DNA of 51,683 nt from Pseudomonadota bacterium. GTDB taxonomy: Bacteria; Pseudomonadota; Gammaproteobacteria; Burkholderiales; Burkholderiaceae. A program made the translations under genes and the position numbers. The first letter of the stretch is position 1. Each line of letters opens with the position of its first letter. Under the pieces are notes generated by a model. That model saw nothing but the letters and a program-made list of their open reading frames with translations, had not been told where the DNA came from and searched no databases. The stretch is taken from contig JAJXUC010000007.1 of assembly GCA_021783435.1 (NCBI GenBank), positions 1 to 51,683 of the forward strand. The letters run 5' to 3'. Below are positions 35,801 through 44,682 of this stretch, piece after piece.

Positions 35801-36127
35801 CGGCAGCTCCGCTGGAGGCAGGCCACACAAGGCAGCGAGACCCCGTGTCAGAACGGCCAGAATCGCCAAAATATGGGCATCGGAGTCACCACGGGGCTGA
35901 CCATGGAATGCGCCTTCACCGTCTTCGACGCGCAACCACAGGCATGGTCGATGCCGCAGCCGCGCATAGCCTCGGGCCAAGGTCGATTTGCCGGCGCCTG
36001 GCACCGCGGCAAGCCAGATCAGGGGTCGGGTGCAGGCGCGGTCGAGATCCTGCAGCGCCCGCTGCGGCAGTACCACAGGACTCGAGCGCGAGTCCAAGTG
36101 CAGGAGCGGAAGGAGTTCAGCTTTCAA
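32879..36127 (-). CDS. STAND ATPase transcriptional regulator with C-terminal winged-helix/BTAD (SARP-like) domain
   Basis: 1082 residues from TTG 36127 (M-K-A-E-L-L-P-L-L), preceded by AGGAAC; GTG 36154 is an alternative, and the frame further upstream is antisense to the next gene. Walker A A-V-P-G-A-G-K-S-T is at about 41-49 and Walker B A-L-L-V-L-D-D-V-D at about 138-146, as in MalT/STAND proteins; the middle is helical TPR-like repeats. The C-terminus holds a winged-helix domain (F-S-I-T-L-D-G-R-S-V, K-K-P-L-E-L-L-K-L-I-I-A-H-G-G) and a BTAD domain. Actinobacterial SARPs carry these at the N-terminus, so the order is reversed. It lies upstream of the subtilase operon in the same direction and is its likely activator. 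Confidence 0.88.
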   Translation of the reverse strand: MKAELLPLLHLDSRSSPVVLPQRALQDLDRACTRPLIWLAAVPGAGKSTLARGYARLRHRPCLWLRVEDGEGAFHGQPRGDSDAHILAILAVLTRGLAALCGLPPAELPQPPADTPLALRDAIGRLFEAAAASLPQQALLVLDDVDAQGRTLRHVPLLIDLLEMGLCRLPPGRNALVLSRAPAPPVLAVLRSQGLATALDAQALALCADEIRQLALQHGHRELAPQTLAFMQQASAGWAAGLALLLEQPLLQVEVMPTEAVYGYFAGAVLPYLPATLLRMFDELARLRTITPALVEGLRPGADGAATLDDLCRDHGFVARCGAGDADAGTGPAYALHPMFRDALQQHALRTLGTHRLRDMDRRIATVLWTQGREDEAAELWLQHDLHAELMRRLPTIFPDWLSAPQLRRAQAWMRPRSHPSVRPQPWLDCWDGLCSVAQTPAEARELLQRAYPALTESGDALGAMGALTGIIESFINQWGDFHPLDRWIPEMSRLLEAGLKLPEDVVQRAQLALFMAMMYRQPGNPGLAPLAGVMQDLAERCLHQPLRAYAAAQLLLYQCWWRGDMAAGRLVAELAPGLETGAQHAPAVRIAWLAVQSIYGGLMNTDAAQATAQLDTALALAKRSHVHLWDSLLLGQSLWCSLTTGHLDVARIQVRRMARSLQPRRHLDHSYYHCLNAVLALHDADLAAMRAHAQAALRFAREAGVPWAEGVVLCAVARGQALQGDASAARISLDEAERLASSIASDTVHFDVLLARLELGFDQEQGRTGADATLAAWMQLWRRCGFHNFPWWRSEVVARLCARALEQDIESAFVRKIIRARRLLPPQDQPVPQAWPLSLHISVIDRFSITLDGRSVAASGKIPKKPLELLKLIIAHGGLGRRTELATLLWPHLDDAAGEQVLKVTLHRLRKLIGHDALLCHAGRVALDTHRCRVDLLEFFAMLERVEAAPAQHGDLLLALLRQHAGGVFTEDCGAEWAAAVRASLRRRLLLALRAGLASWRAAGAWERVLTCGQFGLTLDPHDEACHLGLIEACLELDRPQDARAAQATYLHCIDRMPAANATAFAAAIPAPLDLPIAPTR

Positions 36128-36401
36128 GGTGCCGGGTTCCTGTGCATGCGACACCCATGCCGACAGACCGCCATCGGCCGCATGCTTGTTGCTACCCCCC
36201 AGCTTGCGGCCTCGTCTGTGCAATCGGGTACTGCGGTGGGCCGCTGCCCTGTCCAGACATTCTGGAAGCATCCTGTCACATCGGCAAGCCGAACCCACCG
36301 ATTGAAGGGGGTGGTGCTGCGCAGGCCGATGCGTGCCAGCAAGCGCCTGCCGGCGCGGCACGACAGTGCAATGGCCGGGTCGGGCACGCCATAATGCGGC
36401 C

Positions 36402-39400
36402 ATGCTCGCCATCCGCTCGAAAACGCTGCATCGACTGCTCTGGCTTTTGCTAGGCCTGCTCGTGCTGCTGATCCTGGCCTTCGTCACGACGCCGCTCACC
36501 GTGCCCGCCTTGCTGCGCGACAGGGCGGCGCAATGGATCGAGCAGGGCACAGGGCGGCAAGCCAGCATCGGCGACATCGCATTCAACCCCTGGAGCCTGC
36601 GGCTGCGGGTGGACGACCTGCGGTTGCGCAATGCCGCCAACACGGCCGACAGCCTGCGCCTGGGCAGCGCGCAGGTGCGTCTGGCATGGCGCACGGTGTG
36701 GACCGGCAAGCCGCAGATTGCATCGCTGTTGCTGGAGGCGCCGCAACTGCGCATCGTGCGCGCGCCCACGGGACGGATGGACTTCGACGACATCCTCGCG
36801 CACCTCGCCAAGACAACGAGCAAACCCTCCAGCGGCACCCCAGTCTTTGCGCTCCATGACGCGCGCATCCGCAACGGCAGCGTGACCTTCGACGACCAAC
36901 AAGCAAAAGTCACGACCCACCTCACCGGACTGAACGCCAGCCTGCCGGCGCTGTCCACCCTGGCGGGTAACAAGGGGCGCATGCAGTTCAGCGCCAGTGC
37001 CAAGCTCAACGGTGCACCGCTGGAATTCAGCGCCAGCGGCATGCCGTTCGCCACCAGCACGCCACTGGCCATGACGGCGCAGTTGCAACACCTGGCCCTG
37101 GCCGCCTTCGCGCCCTACCAGCCAGCCACCCTGCCCGCGCGCCTGCAAGGCGGCGAGCTCAGCACGCGCTTGCAGCTCAGTCTCGTGCCGGCACACCTGG
37201 ACAGCCTGGCGCTGAGCGGCACGGCGCAGGTGCGCAACGGTGTCGTGAACACGCCGGCCGCACCACTGGCCGACTGGAAGACTCTGATGCTCACCTTCGC
37301 TCGGGTGCGCCCGCTGGCTCGGATGGTCGAGGTCAGCTCGGTGCAGGTCTCCGGTCTCTCGGCCGAGATCGACCGCGGCCCGCAAGGTCTGCTCGGCATC
37401 GGTCGGACGCCTGGCAAAACGGCAAGCCAGGGGCCCGCCACGGCCGCCGGTGCGTCGCCCGCCGCGCGGGCAACACGGGGCGCGAACCCTGCAAGACCCG
37501 GCACCAACCCCTGGAGCATCCAGATCGGCAGCGTGACGCTGGCCGATAGCCGGATGCGCTGGCGTGACGCGACGGTCAAGCCCGCGGTCGACTGGAGCTT
37601 CGCGGTGCCCAAACTGGAGGTCCATCACATCGGCTGGCCACTGACGGCGCCGGCGTCTTTCTCCGCCGACATCACCGGCCCACAGGGCCTGCAGTTGCAA
37701 CTGCAAGGCCAGGGCAATTTGCAGCAGGCGCAAGCATCGCTCACGGCCACGCACATCGACCCCCAAATCGCCGCCCCCTACGCGACCCCAGTCCTGCATG
37801 GCATGGCCCTGCCGCGCGGTCTGCTCAGTGCGCAGGCCGACTTGCAATGGCAGGCTCAAAACCGCAGCGCCGTGATCCAGATGCATCGGCTGCACTGGAC
37901 GGGTTTCGCCTTCGGCCCGGCTGGCGGTCTGGTGGCGCACGACCTTGCCGTGCGTGATGCCAGGCTGCACTGGGCCGCCATGCCGCAAACCTTGACGCTG
38001 GACATCGGCCAGGCGCAGATCGACGGCTTCGCCGCGGGCCAGAACGCCGCGCTGCGCGCCGCGCAGCTGAGCGTGCGCCAGGCGAAGGTTGATTTGAGCG
38101 CGCACACGGCGCAGTTCGGCCTGGTGCAAGTGCTGAATCCGCAAGCCAGCGTCGCGCGCGACTCCACCGGGCAATGGTCATTCCGGCAGTGGCTGCCGCA
38201 GGGTCTGCTGCCGCCCCCCGGCAAGGCCCCGTCAACCACCCGGCGAGGCCAAGCGGCACAGCCATCCACACCCTGGCGCGTGCAGGTACAGCAGGCCGAG
38301 GTGAACGGGGGGCGTTTCTACCTTGCCGACTCCAGCCCGAAAAAGCCGGTGGTGGTGGCTATCACCGGCTTCCATATCGGCCTGCGCAACGTCGTCTGGC
38401 CGCAGACCCAGCCGGCCGACGTGACCCTGGCCGCGCAGATCAGCGACGAGTTGCCCGTTGATCTGGCGCAGGGGACCGCCACGCCCACAGCCCACACCGC
38501 CAGCAGGCCATCAAACGCGGCGGGCACCGCCGCCGCCAGCGCGCCGCAGGCAATCGTGGCCCCTGGGACTGAGAACGCGGCACCTGGCAATCCCGGTCAA
38601 GCCACAGGGATGACGACGGCGAATACGGGCTCGGAGCCGATCCCCGTGGCGGGCTCGTTGCAATTCACCGGACAGGTGCAGGCCAGCCCCTTCAGCCTGC
38701 ACGGCAAGCTCGATGCGCGCGACCTGCCAGCGCAGATTGCCGATAACTACCTGCCACCGCGCGTGAACGCCGAAGTGCTGCGCGCTCCGGCCAGCGCTTC
38801 GGGCGCAGTTGCCCTGAGCCAGGGACCCGCCGGGCTTGCCTTCAGCTTCGACGGCAGCGCCGGCTTGAGCCATTTCGTGGCCGACACCCTGGAACCGCGC
38901 GAGCGCCTGCTGGGCTGGAACAGCCTGCAACTGAAGGGCCTGCACTTTGCGCACACCCCGCGCACCGGCCTGAGCCCGACCACCAAGGTCGTGGTGAACC
39001 AGGTGGCGTTACGCGACTTCTATGCCCGCGTCATCCTGAGCAAAGATGCGAAGCTCAACCTCGCACAGGTGTTCAAACCCCTGCCGGCGCCAGCTACTGC
39101 AACCACAAGCATCGCCGCGAACACGACCGCGAACTCAGGCGCATCCACCACCAAAGACACAAACAATCGCGCGGCCGAAGGCGCCGCCGGACACAACGGC
39201 GCCGGGTCGCCCTTCGGTGGCCGCAACAGCGCAACGCCATCGGCCGCGCGCAATGTGGTGGTCGACGTTGGCGGCATCACCCTGGCCGGCGGCCAGGTGG
39301 ACTACACCGACCATTTCGTTCAGCCCAATTACTCCACCAGCCTTTCGGGCGTCGAAGGCAGCATCGGCGCTTTCGGCACGTCCACGGTCCAACCTGCTTC

Positions 39401-40457
39401 GGTGGATCTGCGGGGCACGGCGGAGGGCACTGCGGCGGTGGTGCTGAGCGGCACGGCCAACCCACTGCTGTCACCACCGCAACTCGATCTGCGCGGCAAG
39501 ATGACCGACCTGCAACTCGCGCCGCTCTCACCCTATTCCGGGCGCTATGCCGGCTACGACATCAAGCGCGGCCTGCTGTCCATGGACGTGCATTACGACA
39601 TCGACGCAAACGGCCGGCTGAAGGCCGACAACCAACTCGTACTCAACCAGCTCACCTTCGGCAAGCGGGTGAACAGCCCGACGGCCACGAAGCTGCCCGT
39701 GTTGTTGGCGGTGGAATTGCTGAAGGATCGCAACGGCAACATCAACGTCAACATTCCCATCTCCGGTTCGCTCAACGACCCGGAGTTCAGCCTCGGCTCC
39801 GTCATCAGCCGCGCCATCGTGAACTTGCTGGTGCGCGCCGTCACGGCACCGTTCAGCCTGCTCGGCAACCTGATCGGCAGCGATCGGTCAGCCGATCAGC
39901 TCAGCCAGGTCGCCTTCGTGCCGGGAACCGCCGTCCTCCAACCGCAAGACCAGGCCAAGCTGGCTGACGTCGCCAAAGCCCTGAAGGCCAAGTCCGAGCT
40001 CATCCTCACCATCACCGGCGAGGTGGATCCAGCCGCTGAAGGCGAGCCCTACCGCGAAGCCCGCTTGAATCAGCAGATGTTGGCACTGTGGAAGCGCGAC
40101 CTGCCGCGCGCCGAAGCCTATGCCAACGCCAAGGCCGAGGTCGTGCCGCGGGCCGACTACGCCAAGGTGCTGGCCGCCGTCTACCGCCAAACCCCGCTGC
40201 CCGACAAGCCGCGCGACGCCATCGGACTGCCCAAGACCTTGCCCGAGGCCGAGATGCAAAAGCTGCTGCTGCAGAACATCCCGGCGTCGAGCGATCGCCT
40301 GCAGGCATTGGCCATGGAGCGTGCGGTGAGCCTGCGCGCCGCGCTCGAAGCGCTGGGCGTGCCCGGGGCGCGCCAGTTCATTGCCGCACCCTTGCTGCTG
40401 GACAAACCTGCTGCCAGCTGGACGCCGCAGGCCAGCCTGTCGCTGACCTTGCCGTGA
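36402..40457 (+). CDS. large DUF748/AsmA-like envelope protein
   Basis: 1351 residues from ATG 36402. One N-terminal membrane anchor (L-L-W-L-L-L-G-L-L-V-L-L-I-L-A-F) is followed by a long periplasmic, beta-rich region with A-S-I-G-D-I-A-F-N-P-W-S-L-R-L, R-M-D-F-D-D-I-L-A and, near the C-terminus, Y-D-I-K-R-G-L-L-S-M-D-V-H-Y, G-N-I-N-V-N-I-P-I-S-G-S-L-N-D-P-E-F-S and the F-V-P-G-T-A-V-L-Q-P-Q-D segment typical of DUF748. Ala/Thr/Gly-rich low-complexity inserts occur at about 345-365, 700-760 and 900-950. AsmA-like proteins bridge the periplasm and are linked to phospholipid transport; for this family that is inference. It diverges from the regulator gene across 274 bases. Confidence 0.9.
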   Translation: MLAIRSKTLHRLLWLLLGLLVLLILAFVTTPLTVPALLRDRAAQWIEQGTGRQASIGDIAFNPWSLRLRVDDLRLRNAANTADSLRLGSAQVRLAWRTVWTGKPQIASLLLEAPQLRIVRAPTGRMDFDDILAHLAKTTSKPSSGTPVFALHDARIRNGSVTFDDQQAKVTTHLTGLNASLPALSTLAGNKGRMQFSASAKLNGAPLEFSASGMPFATSTPLAMTAQLQHLALAAFAPYQPATLPARLQGGELSTRLQLSLVPAHLDSLALSGTAQVRNGVVNTPAAPLADWKTLMLTFARVRPLARMVEVSSVQVSGLSAEIDRGPQGLLGIGRTPGKTASQGPATAAGASPAARATRGANPARPGTNPWSIQIGSVTLADSRMRWRDATVKPAVDWSFAVPKLEVHHIGWPLTAPASFSADITGPQGLQLQLQGQGNLQQAQASLTATHIDPQIAAPYATPVLHGMALPRGLLSAQADLQWQAQNRSAVIQMHRLHWTGFAFGPAGGLVAHDLAVRDARLHWAAMPQTLTLDIGQAQIDGFAAGQNAALRAAQLSVRQAKVDLSAHTAQFGLVQVLNPQASVARDSTGQWSFRQWLPQGLLPPPGKAPSTTRRGQAAQPSTPWRVQVQQAEVNGGRFYLADSSPKKPVVVAITGFHIGLRNVVWPQTQPADVTLAAQISDELPVDLAQGTATPTAHTASRPSNAAGTAAASAPQAIVAPGTENAAPGNPGQATGMTTANTGSEPIPVAGSLQFTGQVQASPFSLHGKLDARDLPAQIADNYLPPRVNAEVLRAPASASGAVALSQGPAGLAFSFDGSAGLSHFVADTLEPRERLLGWNSLQLKGLHFAHTPRTGLSPTTKVVVNQVALRDFYARVILSKDAKLNLAQVFKPLPAPATATTSIAANTTANSGASTTKDTNNRAAEGAAGHNGAGSPFGGRNSATPSAARNVVVDVGGITLAGGQVDYTDHFVQPNYSTSLSGVEGSIGAFGTSTVQPASVDLRGTAEGTAAVVLSGTANPLLSPPQLDLRGKMTDLQLAPLSPYSGRYAGYDIKRGLLSMDVHYDIDANGRLKADNQLVLNQLTFGKRVNSPTATKLPVLLAVELLKDRNGNINVNIPISGSLNDPEFSLGSVISRAIVNLLVRAVTAPFSLLGNLIGSDRSADQLSQVAFVPGTAVLQPQDQAKLADVAKALKAKSELILTITGEVDPAAEGEPYREARLNQQMLALWKRDLPRAEAYANAKAEVVPRADYAKVLAAVYRQTPLPDKPRDAIGLPKTLPEAEMQKLLLQNIPASSDRLQALAMERAVSLRAALEALGVPGARQFIAAPLLLDKPAASWTPQASLSLTLP

Positions 40458-40804
40458 TGCGGGTGCCGGCACATCGCATTTGAACTGGCTTCAGGCTTGT
40501 GCGTGACGCAAAGTGATCTGAATCAAGCGTTTGTGCGGCATGCTGAAGGTGTGTCCCGCAATAACCCAGTTGCAAGCATCAGTTTGGTTGACGCCGGGAG
40601 CGCGACAGGCCTACATTGGACTGACCGAGGCGGTGCAGCCGCAGCGGTGGCCGGACCGGGTGAAGCTCGGGCCGGAGTCCCCCCAAAATCCCTGCATCCC
40701 TGCGGGGTTGGCACCTGGCAACAAACCCTCGTGCCGTGCTGAACCGGGCCGCGTCACCGCAAGGTACGCGGCCTTCTCATGCGGCTCTTGGCTGCGCGGC
40801 AGCC
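40458..40804. other. 347-base gap with a hairpin, between converging genes
   Basis: No convincing gene. The 81-codon plus-strand frame starting at 40497 has no recognisable content. The only structure found is the hairpin at 40747-40773, so the gap probably serves termination for the converging DUF748 and diguanylate cyclase genes. Confidence 0.5.
40747..40773 (+). terminator. possible terminator hairpin
   Basis: GGCCGCGT and ACGCGGCC form a perfect 8-bp stem with an 11-base loop, then TTCT. It is positioned between two convergent genes and could work for either. The T-run is poor. Confidence 0.45.
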
Positions 40805-42229
40805 TCAGCCTGCCGCATAGAAGGCTTGTTTGGCCTGGTACATCTGCTGGTCGGCGGCGTGATGGGCTTGCTCCAGGGCCATGCCGGCGTAGGCGGTGGC
40901 GCGACCCACGGCGTAACTCAGGCGGGCACCGGTGTAAAACTGGTTGTTGACTTCGGCCATGTGCAGGATGCGGTTGTGCACCTGCTGCGCGGCGCGCTCG
41001 TCCTGGTAGGGCAGCAGCATGGCGAACTCATCGCCACCGATGCGCGCCACGACGTCATTCGCCCCGGCAGCCTTGAGCAGCACCTCGGCGGCGCGGCGCA
41101 GCAACTGGTCGCCGGCCTCGTGGCCTTGGGCGTCGTTGATCGGCTTGAGACCATTCAGATCCAGCACCAGAACGCTCACCGGCACGCGCTGCTCGGCCTG
41201 CAGGCGGTGCAACGCATCTTCATAAAATGCGCGGTTCTTCAGCCCCGTCAGCACGTCGTGCGTGCCCAGGTATTGCATATAGCTCTCGGCTTTCTTGCGC
41301 GCCGTGATGTCGCTGATCGCCACCAGCACCCGCTGCCAGCTGCGTTCCGAACCCGGCAGCGCGGTGCGGCGCAGCAGGATGTCGACCGGCTCGCCATGCA
41401 GGGCGTAGTTGATGCCTTCGTATTCGGCCGTGATTTTGCCGTCCCACAGGTCCACCAGCTCGGTCTCGAAATGCCGCCGCGCCTCGTCACGGAACACGCG
41501 GTGCAGGTTATCGATCAACGCCGTTTTGCTCGCTGCGCCGAACAGCTCCAGGGTCTGCTGGTTCACATCCACCACGCGAATGCGCTGCATGGATTCGAGC
41601 ACCACCTCGGGATGCTCCACCAGGTGCCGGCGGATATTGGTGATGCCCTGCGCGCGCAAACCCTCCAGATAACTGCGCAAGGCGCTGTAATCCTCCAGCC
41701 AGAGCGACACGGGCGAGTGCTCGAACAGACCCTGGGCATGCAGCTCGGATGCCGCCAGGCGCTCCATGGCGCGCTTGCGCTCGGTGATGTCGGTGATGGA
41801 AATGAGCACGCGGCTCCAGTCCTGCTCGTGTCCTGGCAGCAGGCTGCGGCGCAACAGCACCTGCACCGGCATGCCGTCGAGCGCATAGTTGATCCCCTCG
41901 ATCTCGATGTCCACCTGCCCGTCCCACATGCGCTTGAGCTCGTAGGCGAAGTGTCGCGACATGTCGTCGCGAAACACCCGGTGCAGATTGGCGAGCAACG
42001 CGTCCTGGCTCTCGGCCTTGAACAGCTTGAGCGTGGTGGCATTCACCTCCACCACGACGATGCGCGCCATCGCCTGCCCAAGCACGTAAGGATGGGCTTC
42101 GAGATGGGCTTCGAAATCCGTCACGCCCTGCTGGCGCAACGCGTCGAGCAGCGCACGCACGGCGCTGTAATCCTCGATCCACAACGACACCGGGGCGTTC
42201 TGAAACACATCGTGAAAGTTCATGACCAT
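40805..42229 (-). CDS. diguanylate cyclase with two tandem PAS domains
   Basis: 474 residues from ATG 42229 (42223 also possible; neither has a clear ribosome site). Two similar PAS modules (N-A-P-V-S-L-W-I-E-D-Y-S-A and H-S-P-V-S-L-W-L-E-D-Y-S-A), each ending in an I-(T/S)-D-I-T-(E/A)-R-K sequence, precede a GGDEF domain with D-L-N-G-L-K-P-I-N-D-A-Q-G-H and A-R-I-G-G-D-E-F-A-M-L-L-P. The active site is complete, so it should make c-di-GMP. The inhibitory RxxD site before GGDEF is absent (Gly at the Arg position), so product inhibition is probably lost. There is no membrane helix; it is a cytoplasmic sensor of unknown signal. Confidence 0.93.
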   Translation of the reverse strand: MVMNFHDVFQNAPVSLWIEDYSAVRALLDALRQQGVTDFEAHLEAHPYVLGQAMARIVVVEVNATTLKLFKAESQDALLANLHRVFRDDMSRHFAYELKRMWDGQVDIEIEGINYALDGMPVQVLLRRSLLPGHEQDWSRVLISITDITERKRAMERLAASELHAQGLFEHSPVSLWLEDYSALRSYLEGLRAQGITNIRRHLVEHPEVVLESMQRIRVVDVNQQTLELFGAASKTALIDNLHRVFRDEARRHFETELVDLWDGKITAEYEGINYALHGEPVDILLRRTALPGSERSWQRVLVAISDITARKKAESYMQYLGTHDVLTGLKNRAFYEDALHRLQAEQRVPVSVLVLDLNGLKPINDAQGHEAGDQLLRRAAEVLLKAAGANDVVARIGGDEFAMLLPYQDERAAQQVHNRILHMAEVNNQFYTGARLSYAVGRATAYAGMALEQAHHAADQQMYQAKQAFYAAG

Positions 42230-42402
42230 GCAGACAGTGCGGTTCGGGCTGCCATTGTGCGTGATGCACAACAAGCCCAGCCCAGCAACCGCGCCGCCAA
42301 TGCCCGCCCTCCCCCGTGAGTTCAGGCATGACCCGCATGCCGACGCCGGGGGCCAAAACTGCGCACAATGCGAACTGTTCGCAGACCCACCGGAGCACCA
42401 CC

Positions 42403-42987
42403 ATGCAAGCCGCCAGCCCCGCTTTCACGCCCCCCCAGGCGACGAACGCCAAACTTGAAACCATCACCCTCGCCGGCGGCTGTTTCTGGTGCGTGGAGGC
42501 CGCGTTCAACGCGGTGGATGGGGTGTTCGAAGCCACCAGCGGCTATGCCCAGGGCCAGGTGCAACAGCCTAGCTACGAGCAGGTTTGCGGCGGACGCACC
42601 GGACATGCCGAGGCAGTCCGCATCCGATTCGATCCCGCCAAGCTCAGCCTCGACGACGTCCTGGACCTGTTCTTCACCATCCACGACCCGACCACGCCCA
42701 ACCGCCAAGGCGCCGATGTCGGCCCGCAATACCGCTCCGGCATTTACTTCGAGCTGCCCGAGCACGAAGCCGGGGTGCGGACCTACATCGCCCGACTCGC
42801 CGCCAGCGCATACGACGGCGCTGCGCCCATCGTCACCGAAGTCGAGCCGCTGCGTGTGTTCTGGCCCGCCGAGCCCTACCACCAGCGCTACTTCGAGCGC
42901 CATCCCGAGCAGGGCTATTGCCAGGCGGTGATCGCGCCCAAGATGCACAAACTGCAGCATCGCTTCGCCGACAAGCTGCGCGCCTGA
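42403..42987 (+). CDS. msrA: peptide methionine (S)-S-oxide reductase MsrA
   Basis: 194 residues from ATG 42403, with CGGAG upstream. The catalytic motif G-G-C-F-W-C-V-E-A is near residue 25, with S-Y-E-Q-V-C-G-G-R-T-G-H-A-E-A, T-I-H-D-P-T-T-P-N-R-Q-G-A-D-V-G-P-Q-Y-R-S and the C-terminal resolving region E-Q-G-Y-C-Q. It repairs oxidised methionine. The frame is open further upstream (42316), but those residues have no family character. There is no signal peptide, so it is cytoplasmic. Confidence 0.96.
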   Translation: MQAASPAFTPPQATNAKLETITLAGGCFWCVEAAFNAVDGVFEATSGYAQGQVQQPSYEQVCGGRTGHAEAVRIRFDPAKLSLDDVLDLFFTIHDPTTPNRQGADVGPQYRSGIYFELPEHEAGVRTYIARLAASAYDGAAPIVTEVEPLRVFWPAEPYHQRYFERHPEQGYCQAVIAPKMHKLQHRFADKLRA

Positions 42988-43068
42988 GCCGGCATTCCGA
43001 GGTCTGGCTACCGAGGAGGCCCGCGCCGATCGGATCGCGCTCCGCCTGGCTGAAGGGTTCCGGCGCCT

Positions 43069-43677
43069 TCAGCGCACCGAGCGCAAGATGCTGCTCAACG
43101 CGGCAGCCGAGGGTACCCCGGTGAGCAATGCGGCGCTGCCGTCGACCTTGGTCCAGACCATCACCGGCACCCCAAACAGCTTGTTGCTGCTGTAGACGGC
43201 CAGATTGCGCGCCAGATCCTGTCGCACCTTCGGCGTGATCGCGGTGGCCGGCTCGATCCCGCCGCCGGGCTGGCCATTGGCGGCAAAGTCGTAGTCGTTC
43301 TCGTTTTGATGAAAGGCCTGCAGCGGGTCCTTGGCCTGCAAAATGGCTGCAGCCTTGGGCAGGCTGCTCGGGGTGAGCATGCCCAGCGGAACCCAACGCA
43401 ACTGCAAATCATCCTTGCCGACATCCGCACGCAGCATGCCGTACAGCTTGTGGCAGTAGGGGCAGTTGGGATCGAAAAAAATGGTCAGCACCCGCTTGCC
43501 CTGGCCTTCAGCGATCCACGTGGTTCCGTGGATTTGCGCCAGCACGCCCTCCGCCTGGCGCATGTCTTGCGCCGCGGCCGGAACCGCGGTGGACACCAGA
43601 ATCGCCGCCAGCGGCGACAGCGCCAAGGCGCGCAGGGTGAAGCGTCGATCAGGTCTGAAACGCGGATGCTGCTGCAT
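43069..43677 (-). CDS. periplasmic DsbC/DsbG-type thiol:disulfide protein (copy 1)
   Basis: 202 residues from ATG 43677, preceded by GGAGATA. A signal peptide (L-A-L-S-P-L-A-A-I-L-V-S-T-A-V-P-A-A-A-Q) is followed by a thioredoxin fold with [15 protein letters not shown], the DsbC/DsbG-type active site CPYC. The N-terminal dimerisation domain of true DsbC/DsbG is almost absent, as the active site comes only about 45 residues after the signal. Q-L-R-W-V-P-L-G and A-A-A-I-L-Q-A-K-D are shared with the second copy. It is convergent with msrA, another redox-repair gene. Confidence 0.87.
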   Translation of the reverse strand: MQQHPRFRPDRRFTLRALALSPLAAILVSTAVPAAAQDMRQAEGVLAQIHGTTWIAEGQGKRVLTIFFDPNCPYCHKLYGMLRADVGKDDLQLRWVPLGMLTPSSLPKAAAILQAKDPLQAFHQNENDYDFAANGQPGGGIEPATAITPKVRQDLARNLAVYSSNKLFGVPVMVWTKVDGSAALLTGVPSAAALSSILRSVR

Positions 43678-43829
43678 GGCTATCTCCGGTGTGGTGCGGG
43701 TGAGTGAAGGCGCGGGCGACTGCAGGCGCGTGGCGCGAACACGGAAGATGGTGGACGCTGCGGTGGTTGCAAGGCTCGCACGTTGGACGTCGGGTGACCG
43801 CGATGCGGCGTGGCGTGCCAGGCGCCGGT

Positions 43830-44468
43830 TCAAGGCGCCAGTCGCTGTCGCAGCCACGTCCCGTCGCGCTGCATCCGATACGCCAGCCGGTCGTGCAGGC
43901 GCGAGCGGCGGCCCTGCCAGAATTCCCAGGCATCCGGCACCAGGCGGTAACCGCCCCAATGCGGCGGGCGCGGCGGATGCAGGCCGAACTTCAAGCCATA
44001 CTCGGCGGCGCGTTTGACCAGCACTTCGCGGCTGTCGATGACTTCGCTTTGCGGCGAAGCCCAGGCGCCGATGCGTGAGACCAGAGGCCGGCTGGCGAAG
44101 TAGGCATCGGCCTCGTCAGCATCCCCCAACTCCACGCGTCCCTCGACGCGCACCACCCGCTCCAGTTCAACCCAATGGAACTGCAGCGCGGCAACGGGAT
44201 GTGCCGCCAGTTCACGCCCCTTGCGGCTGGCGTAGTTGGTGTACCAGACGAGGCCGCGGGCATCGAACCCCTTGATCAGCACGACCCGGGTCGACGGCCG
44301 GCCATCCTCCCCCACCGTCGCCAGGGTCATGGCATTGGGTTCGGGGACTTGCGCCTGCACCGCCTCGGACAGCCAGCGCTCGAACAGCTTGAACGGATCG
44401 GCATCGGCTTGCCCCTCGTCCAGTTCGGCGCGGGTGTAATCCTTGCGTAAATCAGCGAGTGTCTGCAT
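43830..44468 (-). CDS. pdxH: pyridoxamine 5'-phosphate oxidase
   Basis: 212 residues from ATG 44468. The FMN enzyme makes pyridoxal phosphate. Conserved segments are L-R-K-D-Y near the N-terminus, [48 protein letters not shown] and the C-terminal [25 protein letters not shown]. The upstream extension of the frame to 44741 has no family character. It lies between the two CPYC protein genes. Confidence 0.97.
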   Translation of the reverse strand: MQTLADLRKDYTRAELDEGQADADPFKLFERWLSEAVQAQVPEPNAMTLATVGEDGRPSTRVVLIKGFDARGLVWYTNYASRKGRELAAHPVAALQFHWVELERVVRVEGRVELGDADEADAYFASRPLVSRIGAWASPQSEVIDSREVLVKRAAEYGLKFGLHPPRPPHWGGYRLVPDAWEFWQGRRSRLHDRLAYRMQRDGTWLRQRLAP

Positions 44469-44682
44469 GGATTCGAGTATAGGGAGGACGATAGGCCGAC
44501 GTCGCACCAGTTCCCACGATGGGGCTGCAACGGCAGCTTTGGCGACAGGCCAACACTGTGGCGCCGTGCAGCGTCGCGTTGTTGCCACGTTGTTGCCATC
44601 CCGGCATGCCCCGGCAGCAACCACTGTGCCAAGCGCCGATTTCACCCTGACGAGCATCTCCAGCAACGACTGGCACCCCCGC

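Noticed and set aside
33764..36394. 876-codon open frame on the plus strand
   Set aside because: Antisense to the regulator gene; rich in Gln, Arg and His with no family character, a typical shadow in GC-rich DNA.
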